Origin: Utricularia gibba | Lineage: Eukaryota; Streptophyta; Magnoliopsida; Lamiales; Lentibulariaceae | Length of the DNA: 64,000 bases | NCBI GenBank assembly: GCA_002189035.1 | Contig: CM007992.1 | Span: forward strand, 3,348,001-3,412,000 | Reading direction: 5' to 3' | Shown here: positions 38,345 through 48,373 of the stretch, piece after piece | How positions within the stretch are numbered: the first letter of the stretch is position 1 | Layout: each line of letters begins with the position of its first letter | The notes under the pieces: generated by a model | What the model saw: the letters and a program-made list of their open reading frames with translations, nothing else | Database searches by the model: none | What the model was told of the DNA's origin: nothing | Position numbers and translations under genes: made by a program

Positions 38345-39587
38345 GAATGCGCGAGTTTAGGGTTTTGTTGGGTGTGTGTCTGTGTGCGATCATGGGGTGT
38401 GTTATATAAGGTGGGGTGGGAGGAAGGAGAAGAGGACACGTGGAAGGATGACTGGTCAACCTGGTTTCTTTGAAGCCCTTGCTGCTTTTTTGAACAGCTG
38501 GGACGATGATTCCTGCCTCCATTTGTGTGTTGAATAAATACTCTGTGGACGGCCACGACGGAGCTACCTTGCCACCTCACTCACTTCACACACTGGTAAC
38601 TGCTCTCTAACTGGTATCAATTCATTTTATTTGAAATTAAAGATTGTTAAAAAAAATATAAATCACATTCCAAAAAAATAGATCTAATCAATAACGAAAT
38701 ATAGAGTAATCAAAAGGGAAGACTTTATTTTTTGGTTTATATATATAATTTCTTAGGAGCCTAGATTACAAATTGAATTTTTTTGATTCAGTGAAGATTT
38801 GTTTTTTTTTTTGTGTGTAACTATAGGTATTACTTAAATTATAAATTGATTTAAGTTTTGTCGCATAAATTTGATATATCTTACTGTTTTTCTTGTTTTT
38901 TTAATCAAAACTCAGATTAATATGAAGCTTATCTTGGGTGCACTAGTCTTGTTACAAAACAAATGTTGTGATACCTTTTTAAAGTTAATGATTCAATAAA
39001 TTAGATATATGTATAAATTATAAATATACAATAAATATGAACTATATTCGAATAGAATAATATCTAATGAATTACTAATGATTATTTCAAACTAATATAT
39101 CATTTTAATTTTATAATACATGCTTAGTATTAGAATACACAATATCACATCAAAAAATAAAAATGATATAATCAAGTATATAAAAAATTATAAATTATAA
39201 ATAAATAATTAAATTTAATTTTTTCTATTGTAATTAACGTTTATTATGTACTTGGATTTCACGTGTTTACTCAACTCACCCCATGTGATTCTCAATTTCA
39301 ACACTTAATACTACCCATGAGGAAGACAACAGATCCCTCAGAAATATCCATTCCCATGTACCAATAACAACAGCAACTGATAGTCAGCTAACCAGAGAGA
39401 CTGTGCCACAGTGACTCCTCCAGTCCAGTCCTCCGTGTTACTGCTGCATATTCTGTTTTTGTGAAAGCATAATCTTGAATTTTCAACCATTTCGAGCCAC
39501 CCAAATGCAGGATAAAGGAGAAAATAACTCGGACAGAAGTATGATCCAAGGAATATTGAGACCAGAAAGTTTTCTTCCCGGGCTCAC

Positions 39588-39929
39588 GTGCAGGGACTTG
39601 TTGGTCAAAAGTTAGTCATTCCTCTTCAAAACCATCTCCTCTCCTTTCTCTTAGGACTGTTATCTTTCAAGAATTCTGAGATCCGATTTCCAGATTCGAT
39701 CCTGGATGGGAGAAGATTCGCCTATTGTTTTGAGAAAAAAACAATGGGAAACAGTCGAAGGAAAACCCTCGCTGCATCGGTTAAACTACGCTGGCCAAGG
39801 AGCTTGGAGCAACTGTTATTAGCTTCGTCTGTGTATTTCAGTTTCTGGGATCCCGAGGAAGAAGACGTTGTGCCCAAACCCCACGCCGACTTCAAAACAT
39901 GGAAAAATAATCACATGCTGAATTTTTGA
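39588..39929 (+). other. Conserved block with unrecognised open frame, copy A
   Basis: An open frame of 113 codons (ends ADFKTWKNNHMLNF) lies in the best-preserved part of the duplication. Copy B has the same ending, but an extra A in copy B (near 45320) shifts the frame upstream of it, so the complete frame is not shared. I do not recognise the peptide; it may be part of a transcript or non-coding. Confidence 0.25.
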
Positions 39930-40403
39930 TTGAATATATGTGTTTGGCAACAAGAATATTTTAATATCTTATGGTTTATCTCCTTTTTTTCATATACCAA
40001 ATATTGAAATTTCTAAAATAAACATGTTAAATATTTTAATAGTGCATTCCTTTGTATTACTAGCTTTTCAACCAAGCGTGATGACCAATTATGCGAATCA
40101 ACGATTCCTTTCATACACGTAGAAATAAAGCTAACCTGTCTAATCTAAAGATGAGATTTGTTTTAATTGGTTTTATTTTATATCGATTTGTTTGAATATA
40201 TATAAAAAGGAGTAAGATTATATTTATATATATATTGATAAAAAATACATACACATTCTCATGTGGATTTAAAACCATATACACACAATTATTCTCATTT
40301 AGATTTGAAAGACCAAAAACTTGACATGTGATTATATGTACAAAAGTGTAATTTTATGATAAAAAAATGAAAGGTATAATAGTTTCAAAGTGTATTATAA
40401 AAA

Positions 40404-40763
40404 GAGAAAAATCAATTTTCTTAATCATAATGTTTGTTTCATTTTTATTTTACAATTGAATATTTTGACTTGTATAAAATACAGTCAAAACTTTTATCAA
40501 TAAACTCATTTTATGACATTACATTCAAAAACTCGTTGTAACTAACTAAACATTGTATCATTCACTTTCATTTCTTTTTTGATTAAATAATTATATATTT
40601 TTTTCAAATAAATCATAAAAAATTTTAAATTATATTTTCTGAATTATATTACAAGTGTGAAAATTTATTGATAAACTTTTTAACTGAATTTTACATAAGT
40701 TAAAATATTCAACTGTAAAATGAAAATGAACCAAATATTATGATTTAAAAAACGATTTATCTC
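40404..40763. mobile_element. MITE, 360 bp, Mutator-like
   Basis: Imperfect terminal inverted repeats of about 110 bp start GAGAAAAATC on the left, with reverse complement GAGATAAATC at the right. The 9-bp direct repeat TTATAAAAA flanks it (40395-40403 and 40764-40772). The matching place in unit B (near 45936-45944) has a single TTATAAAAA and no element, so the insertion came after the duplication or was lost precisely from B. A 9-bp target site suggests the MULE superfamily. No coding capacity. Confidence 0.9.
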
Positions 40764-41187
40764 TTATAAAAATACATATGTTTTGATAATTATGTATGTT
40801 TGGTAAAAGTATTATTATACATTTAATTTGTAAAAAAAAATTATATAAATTATATAATTATGTTTTTTAAAATTTTATTGCTATCTGAGTTTTCCTAATT
40901 ATCCAAGAGTTGATTTTTTTTGATTTTATTTATATAAATATACGTCATGTGATTAAAATTAAAATAATATTTTATATATTTTCAATAATTCAATTATTCA
41001 GATAAAATATTTATATGAGTTAAATTCATATCCGGATCTGGCTTGTTTCCATATTAAGTAAGCATGATATGGAAATTCTGATACCGTATCTCCTATATTT
41101 AGATTTTTAATAAATAATCTAAAATCCTGCAAAATTTCTCCTTGATGGAAAGAACACGATGGATACAACGAAGGTAAAACCATGGAG

Positions 41188-41871
41188 TCAGGCGTCGGTG
41201 GGGAGCTCCAGCCGGCAACAGGGGCAGCTATGGCCGACGCTGAGCCACTTTGTGATGCATTCTTTGTGGAAGAAATGTCGGCACGGCATCTCGAAGCCCT
41301 CAGCGTCATCAGCATACTCCTCCAGGCAGATGGGGCAGGAATCCATGATCGAAGACGCCGCCGTCGTGCTCTTCAGCGCCGCCGCAATGGCCGACTCCTC
41401 CGCCCTCACCGTCACCACGGCATCGTCGTCCATGGACTGCAGCACGGTCTCCGTCTCGGAATCCACGTTGAGATCAACGCCGATGCGGTAGTTGAGCCAG
41501 AAGCGGTTACAGTTGGGGTGCAAGTTCCGTATTGCGCCGGAGCATGAGTAGCAGATATGACAAATTAGGAATTCCTGGACGTACAGGGGTACATGGGCAT
41601 CCCACGCCTCCCATTCTTCTATGCGGCGCCTGATGGCGGGTCCGATGGCCGCGGTTGTTGGGTCGCTGCGCTTCACGATGATGGATAACTCCAGCGGCGC
41701 CAGACGGACGGAACTGAGGATGGTGCCCATGCTCCGCACGGAGGATCGGATGATGATGCCGAGGCTGACCTCCACGTCATCAGAGCTCTCTCCGGTACGG
41801 CGGAAGGCGAAGCTTTCTTGCGCGGAGAAGGAGACCGAGTCTTCGCCGTTGGAGAAGAGGATCTCGTTCAT
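41188..41871 (-). CDS. RING-H2 E3 ubiquitin ligase, unit A copy
   Basis: Single exon, 227 residues. The C-terminal RING-H2 finger (C3H2C3) reads CPICLEEY, then CRHFFHKECITKWL, then CPCC, at about residues 173-220. It should recruit an E2 enzyme for substrate ubiquitination. The N-terminal 170 residues (MNEILFSNGEDSVSFSAQES and following) show no domain I know; an acidic stretch TETVLQSMDDDAVV precedes the finger. No signal peptide or membrane segment is seen. The unit B copy is closely related, and this one is the intact frame. Confidence 0.88.
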   Translation of the reverse strand: MNEILFSNGEDSVSFSAQESFAFRRTGESSDDVEVSLGIIIRSSVRSMGTILSSVRLAPLELSIIVKRSDPTTAAIGPAIRRRIEEWEAWDAHVPLYVQEFLICHICYSCSGAIRNLHPNCNRFWLNYRIGVDLNVDSETETVLQSMDDDAVVTVRAEESAIAAALKSTTAASSIMDSCPICLEEYADDAEGFEMPCRHFFHKECITKWLSVGHSCPCCRLELPTDA

Positions 41872-42682
41872 GCTTCTTATCTTCTTCTGTTCACAGTATG
41901 CATAATGCGGGAGACTTGAGCGCTTTTATAACAACAAGAAGAAGAAGATATGGAAACAAATCAAGTATTATGGAAACAATTAGTTATAAGATTGTGATTA
42001 CACCTTTTTAATCTAAGTAAATCTAGTTTTGTTGAGATTAATAAATAAAAAAATATTTTTAGATAAAAAAGTATATCCTTGCATTATAATAATGGAAATT
42101 AAAACTGTTTATATCAAAAAATAGTGAGAATTGAATGTACAATTTTCATTTAATATAGGAGGTGTTTTGTTTGTTGAGGTAATTTTGTTTAATTTTATAA
42201 ATTTTTAATTTTTAGATGTTTTATAGTAATATTAGAAATTCATATTCCGTAATTAATTTCAACGATTATTAATTTTTTTGAATTTTTGTTTCAAAAATTA
42301 AATAAAACATTAATTAAAAAATTATATTATTAACTTGTTATTTATTCTAAAAATATATGTATATTATAACATTAAATTTTATAATATTATTTTTTATTAA
42401 AATTTATTATATAATTTTATATTATATTATAAAACAATTTTACAATTTTAAATTGATTACGTTTACATAATTTTTATTATGATAAATAGTTCGAAATTCT
42501 AAAATAATGCGGCTGGAGCGAAAGGGAAGCCGAGCCGAGTCAAACCGCTCAGCTTGACTAACTTGCCTGTTTAATCCACGTGGCTTCAATTTATCCAATC
42601 ATAAAATTCTCTCTCACGCAGATCACACGCACCAAAAATTAAAATCTCAAGAACAAGAAAGTTGATTTGGAATGATCTGGAA

Positions 42683-42928
42683 ATGGCGGAGGAGAGGAAT
42701 ACGAAGGCATCGGCGGGGCTTGAGCCGAGCAGGTTGCAGCGGAGAGCTCCAGCGTCGATTCAGATCGCTCCGGCGAAGGAATGGAATGTTGCGATCCCCC
42801 TTTTGACGCCGTTGATCCATCGCCGACATCAGAGATTCCGACTATGGGGGACATGGTCAACGGAAGAAACGAAGCCACGGTTGCCGAGACGGATAAGTCG
42901 CCGCCTCCTTCGTCATCTCTGGCCATAA
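42683..42928 (+). pseudogene. Truncated At4g14450-like copy at the duplication breakpoint
   Basis: Shares its start (MAEERNTKASAG, RLQRRAPASIQIAPAKEWNV) with the intact gene at 47834-48151. After TPLI the frame shifts; one extra C at 42817-42818 would restore PSPTSEIPTMGDMVNG. Homology stops at 42923, so the conserved C-terminal part (KWQHPAAPF) is missing altogether. It reads into unit B sequence and ends at a chance stop. Confidence 0.8.
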
Positions 42929-43550
42929 GGTTTAAATACTTACATAAGGTTTAAATATATGTAAAAATATGAATCACATTCTAAAAAATTAGTTTAATCA
43001 ATAACAAAATATAGAATAATAGAAAGGTAAGCCGTTATTTTTTTGGTTTATATATATATAATTTCTTAGTAAGATAGATTATATCATTAGATGGAATTAA
43101 TTACTAATAATTTATAATATATATATATTTTTTATTTATTTATATTATTTTAATTTCTTGTTTGATATAATATTCAAACTTGAGTCAAATTGGATTTTTT
43201 TGATTCAGTGAATATTTTTTTTTTTATGAGTGTAACTATAGTTATGACTTAAATTATAAATTGATTTAAGTTTTGTTGCATAAATTTGATATATCTCATT
43301 GTTTTTCTTGTTTTTTTAATCAAAACTCAAATTAATATGAAGCTTATCTTGGATGCACTAGTCCTAATACAAAACAAATGTTCTGATACCTTGTTGAAGT
43401 TAATGATACGATAAATTAGATATATGTAAAAATCACAAACAAACAATAAATGTGAAATATATTGGAAAAGAATAAAATCCAACCAATTACTGATGATTCA
43501 TCCAAACTAACATATCGTTTTAATTTTGTAATACATGCTACCAATTACTA

Positions 43551-44836
43551 ATGAAGTTCTTCTGGAACGGATCTAACATCACGACCCAGAAGATCACCTG
43601 GGTGGCATGGGGACAAATCACTAATTCCTATGAGATAGGGGGTCTGAACATTACACCGTTGCAAGTGTCGAATATTTCACTGCTAGTCAAGTGGTGGCGG
43701 CGGCTTATGGAGACGGGTGGTACTATCCATCTATGGTCGAGGAGGTGGACTCAATTGCAAATTGGGTTCTAGAGTACGTACTACTACATGGGGGAGGATA
43801 GTATCTATTTCGGCAACTATAAAAAAAGATTGGCCAACCATTGACATTAATAGGTGGTTCAAACACACATGGGGGGACGGATCACAGGTCCGTGTGTGGG
43901 AAGACTCCTGGGTTGATCTAGAGGGGACACTTAGAGATCGTTTTCCAGAACTCTATAGGATAGTTTTGCATAGACAAGCTACACTAAGTGAAGCTTGAGA
44001 ATGGGAGGCAGGGAATATTATGGAACATTGATATCATAAGAGTTCCCTCCAACAGTCATGGAGGAAAGACTAGAATTTTTAGCAATGATTAGAGACTCAA
44101 AAAACGAGCGAGAAAACAACTCTTTGTTGCTGGACGATCACTGATCAGGAGCAAGATTTGTCCACTTTAGTGAGGAGTGCACAACCCACAATATCAAGGA
44201 GCTTCTTAGACCTCCAAGAGCACACACGTCTCCCTCCATCCCACCCTTTTTTGGTAAGGAGTGGAACATGTATCCTATTAAAGTGAGGATTTTTGTGTGG
44301 CTATTAGCTCAAGAACAGTTGCCAACGAAACTGAACTTGATGGCAAGAGGGGTAGCATTGAGTGATGTTATGTGTAGTAAATGTCACAGGACAGAGGAGA
44401 CTGGTCTACACATCGAGTTCCACTGCGGCGAAGCTCAAACATTATGGACTGATATATTCCACTGGCTGCAGTGTGATGTTCAAAATTGGGATGCTTCTAG
44501 ATGGCATTCAAATATCCCAGCTCCATATCACTCTACAGGTTTAAGGAGCGTCTGGAAGGTGGTGCTCGCTTCTACTCTATGGCTACAATAGAAGGCTCGG
44601 AATTATAATGTATTTAGTGAACATCAAGATGCGCATCTTCGATTGCAGGGGGTAAATTTGAGAGATGTACAAGTAATGGCATTATCATGGCTACAAGGGA
44701 GAACACGAAGGAAGCACATCCCAGCTTTCTTATGGCTTTGTAACCCCTTATTAGTGGGAGGCAGCGCCTAAAATATGTAATTTGTTCTCTCGTTTAAAAA
44801 AAAAAAATCAATTTAACAGTAAAAAAAAAAAAAAAA
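43551..44836 (+). mobile_element. 5'-truncated LINE (non-LTR retrotransposon) remnant
   Basis: Coding remnants in different frames: the end of reverse transcriptase (FFWNGSNITTQKITWVAWGQ, GGLNITPLQVSN) at 43551-43770, then the RT-associated zinc-binding domain (VRIFVWLLAQEQLPTKLNLM, CSKCHRTEETGLHIEFHC) at 44268-44590. The 3' end has two A-tracts (44796-44807 and 44821-44836). GCTACC occurs just left of the element (43537-43542) and right after the poly(A) (44837-44842), the likely remains of a target duplication. Stops and shifts make it inactive. Confidence 0.85.
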
Positions 44837-45126
44837 GCTACCTAGTACTACTACCCGTGAGGAAGACAACAGATCCCTCAGAAACATCCATTCCGATGAA
44901 CCCATAACAACAGCAACTGATAGTCGGATAACCTGAGAGACAGTGCCAAAGTGACTCCTCCAGTCTAGTCCTTAGTGTTACTGCTGCTTATTCTGTTTTT
45001 GTGAAAGTGTAATCTTGAATTTTCAACCATTTCGAGCCACCCAAATGCAGGATAAAGGAGAAAACAACTCGGACACAAGTATGATCCAAGGAATATTGAG
45101 ACCAGAAAGTTTTCTTCAGGGCTCAC

Positions 45127-45469
45127 GTGCAGGAACTTGTTGGTCAAAAGTTAGTCATTCCTCTTCAAAACCATCTCCTCTCCTTTCTCTTAGGACTGTT
45201 ATCTTTCAAGAATTCTGAGATCCGATTTCCAGATTCGATCCTGGATGGGAGAAGATTCGCCTATTGTTTTGAGAAAAAAACAATGGGAAACAGTCGAAGG
45301 AAAACCCTCGCTGCATCGGATTAAACTACGCTGGCCAAGGAGCTTGGAGCAACTGTTATTAGCTTCGTCTGTGTATTTCAGTTTCTGGGATCCCGAGGAA
45401 GAAGACGTTGTGCCCAAACCCCACGCCGACTTCAAAACATGGAAAAATAATCACATGCTGAATTTTTGA
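45127..45469 (+). other. Conserved block with unrecognised open frame, copy B
   Basis: Near-identical to 39588-39929. The open frame here is split by one extra A relative to copy A; the downstream part ends in the same ADFKTWKNNHMLNF. Coding status uncertain. Confidence 0.25.
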
Positions 45470-46281
45470 TTGAATATATGTGTTTGGCAACAAGAATATT
45501 TTAATATCTTATGGTTTATCTCCTTTTTTTCATATACCAAATATTGAGAATTTCTAAAATAAACATGTTAAATATTTTAATAGTGCATTCCTTTGTATTA
45601 CTAGCTTTTCAACCAAGCGTGATGACCAATTATGCGAATCAACGATTCCTTTCATACACGTAGAAATAAAGCTAACCTGTCTAATCTAAAGATGAGATTT
45701 GTTTTAATTGGTTTTATTTTATATCGATTTGTTTGAATATATATAAAAAGGAGTAAGATTATATTTATATATATATTGATAAGAAAATACATACACATTC
45801 TCATGTGGATTTAAAACCATATACACACAATTATTCTCATTTAGATTTGAAAGACCAAAAACTTGACATGTGATTATATGTACAAAAGTGTAATTTTATG
45901 ATAAAAAAATGAAAGGTATAATAGTTTCAAAGTGTATTATAAAAATAAATATGTTTTGATAATTATGTATGTTCGGTAAAAGTATTATCAAATATACATT
46001 TAATTTGTAAAAAAATTCCAAGATTTTATTTATATAAATATACGTCATGTGATTAAAATTAAAATCGTATTTTATATATTTTCAATTATTCAGATAAAAT
46101 AGTTTATCTGAGTTAACTTCATATCCGGATCTGGCTTGTTTCCATATTAAGTAAGCATGATATGGAAATTCTGATACCTTATCTCCTATATTTAGATTTT
46201 TTAATAAATAATCTAAAATCTTGCAAAATTTCTCCTTCAGGGAAAGAACACGATGGATACAACGAAGGTAAAACCATGGAG

Positions 46282-46964
46282 TCAGGTGTCGGTGGGGAGC
46301 TCCAGGCGGCAACAGGGGCAGCTATGGCCAACGCTGAGCCACTTTGTGATGCATTCTTTGTGGAAGAAATGTCGGCACGGCATCTCGAAGCCCTCGGCGT
46401 CATCAGCATACTCCTCCAAGCAGATGGGGCAGGAATCCATGATCGAAGACGCCGCCGTCGTGCTCTTCAGCGCCGCCGCAATGGCCGACTCCTCCGCCCT
46501 CACCATCACCACGGCATCGTCGTCCATGGACTGCAGCACGGTCTCCGTCTCGAAATCCACGTTGAGATCAATGCCGATGCAGTAGTTGAGACGGACGCGG
46601 TTACAGTTGGGGCGCACGCTGCCTATTGCGCCGGAACATGAGTACCGGATCTGAGAGATTAGGAATTCCCGGACGGGCAGGGGATATGGACATCCCACGC
46701 CTCCCATTCTTCTAGGCGGCGCCTGATGACGGGTCCGATGACCGCGGTTGTTGGGTCGCTGCGCTTCACGGTGAAGGATAACTCCAGCGGCGCCGGATGG
46801 ATGTTACTGTGGATGGTGCCCATTTGCCACAGCGAGGATCGGATGAGGAATCCGAGCTTGACCACGACGTGATCGGAGCTCTCTCCGCTACGGCTGAAGG
46901 CGAAGCTTTGTTGCGTGGAGAAGGTGAGCGAGTCTTCGCCGTTGGACAAGAGGATCTCGTTCAT
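46282..46964 (-). CDS. RING-H2 E3 ubiquitin ligase, unit B copy, one frameshift
   Basis: Paralog of the gene at 41188-41871. The RING-H2 finger is unchanged (CPICLEEY, CRHFFHKECITKWL, CPCC). The first part is open from MNEILLSNGEDS to DVHIPCP and the second from PVREFLI onward in another frame. Compared with copy A, one base is missing here; adding one G to the run 46680-46683 restores DVHIPLPVREFLI against DAHVPLYVQEFLI and a full 227 residues. It is either a broken duplicate or, more likely, a consensus error. Confidence 0.82.
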
Positions 46965-47833
46965 GCTTCTTCTCTTCGTCTGTTCACAGTATGCACAACG
47001 CGGGAGACTTGAGGGCTTTTATAACAAGAAGAAGAAGAAGATATGGAAACAAATCAAGTATTATGGAAACAATTAGTTATAAGATTGTGATTATACCTTT
47101 TTAATCTAATTATTTTATTTTATTCAGTTATGTAATATTTTATATAGTATAAATGTTATTCAAATTTTATATTCAAAATTATGTATATCTAGTCTTTTCA
47201 AGAATAATAAATAAAAATATTTGTTGATAAAAAAATATATCTTACATTATAGTAATGGAGATTAAAAATGTTTGATATAAAAAATAGTGGGAATTGAATG
47301 CACAATTTTCGTTTATCCTATTCTATATTATTAATTTTTTGAAATAATTATGTTTAATTTTTAATTATTCTATAATAAAATAAGACATTCAGATTCTATT
47401 ATTAACTTTATAAATTATTGAATTTTTTTCAAAGATAACATAACAGAATAATTATTAAAATTATATTTCTTATTTTTTATTTATTCTAAAAATATATTTA
47501 TATGATAATATAATTTAATATTTCAAAATGTATATTGTATATTTTATTAAACTTTATTATAATATGTTATACGAAAAATCAGTTTTAGAATTTCAAGTTG
47601 ATTTTATTCATATAGTTTTAGCTAATATAATGATACGTAGTTGGAAATTCTAAAATAATGTGGCTGGAGCGAAAGGGAAGCCGAGCCGAGTCAAACGGCT
47701 CAGTTTGACTGACTTGCCTGTTTAATCCACGTGGCTTCAATTTGTCCAATCATAAAATTCTCTCTCAAGCAGATCACATGCACCAAACATCAAAATCTCA
47801 AGAACAAGAAAGTTGATTTGGAATGATCTGGAA

Positions 47834-48151
47834 ATGGCGGAGGAGAGGAATACGAAGGCATCGGCGGGGCGTGAGCCGAGCAGGTTGCAGCGGAGAGCTC
47901 CAGCGTCGATTCAGATCGCTCCGGCTAAGGAATGGAATGTTGCGATCCCCCTTTTGACGCCGTTGATCCCGATTATGGGGGACATAGTCAACGGAGGAAA
48001 AGAAGTCGCGGTTACCGAGACGAATAAGCCGCCGCCGCCCTCTTCGTCTCTGGCGATCAACAAGTGGCAGCACCCGGCTGCGCCGTTCGGGTTTGATCCG
48101 CCTGAGATGCCGTTTGTGCCTTTTTTTTGTACCGGGAACCTCGGCCGATAA
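47834..48151 (+). CDS. At4g14450-like small plant protein, intact copy
   Basis: Single exon, 105 residues, function unknown. Shows the two blocks I associate with the plant family around At4g14450: LQRRAPASIQI with EWNVAIPLLTPLI near the start, and KWQHPAAPFGFDPP near the end, joined by a Pro/Ser-rich linker. No membrane segment or signal peptide. It is the source of the truncated copy at 42683-42928, and the duplication breakpoint lies inside it. Confidence 0.75.
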   Translation: MAEERNTKASAGREPSRLQRRAPASIQIAPAKEWNVAIPLLTPLIPIMGDIVNGGKEVAVTETNKPPPPSSSLAINKWQHPAAPFGFDPPEMPFVPFFCTGNLGR

Positions 48152-48373
48152 GTATTCTTTTTCTTTTCTAATGTTCATATGTTTCAAAACTTTTAAAATC
48201 AACGAAGTCGCTAGCCTTTCTGGATCCCTCTTGCTTATACTCACATTGCTTGCCACTTGCATCTCCGAGGAGGTGGACGTTGAGGTTGAGGGTTGGAATC
48301 ATACCCTGTGGCTGGCGTGATTTGAGAAAAAACAAGCAATAACCTGCAATGATGCTGATTAAAGAATGCATGT

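Larger units (their letters stand above)
38640..42923. repeat. Tandem segmental duplication, left unit (A)
   Basis: Matches 42950-48060 in the same order and direction. It contains a region without clear genes (38640-39290), a very well conserved block (about 39480-40400), a MITE (only in this unit), a RING-H2 gene and a truncated At4g14450-like copy. Similarity ends at TCTCTGGC (42923), where unit B continues into the full gene and unit A turns into the start of unit B. AT-rich spacers 38345-38640, 40770-41180 and 41900-42480 hold no gene. Confidence 0.88.
42950..48060. repeat. Tandem segmental duplication, right unit (B)
   Basis: Collinear with 38640-42923. Contains a LINE insertion (43551-44836), the conserved block near 44990-45945, a RING-H2 copy with a frameshift and the intact At4g14450-like gene. 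It lacks the unit A MITE and about 85 bp of sequence found near 40835-40915. Promoter-side DNA (47040-47640) is clearly more diverged from unit A than the block 44990-45945. Confidence 0.88.
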
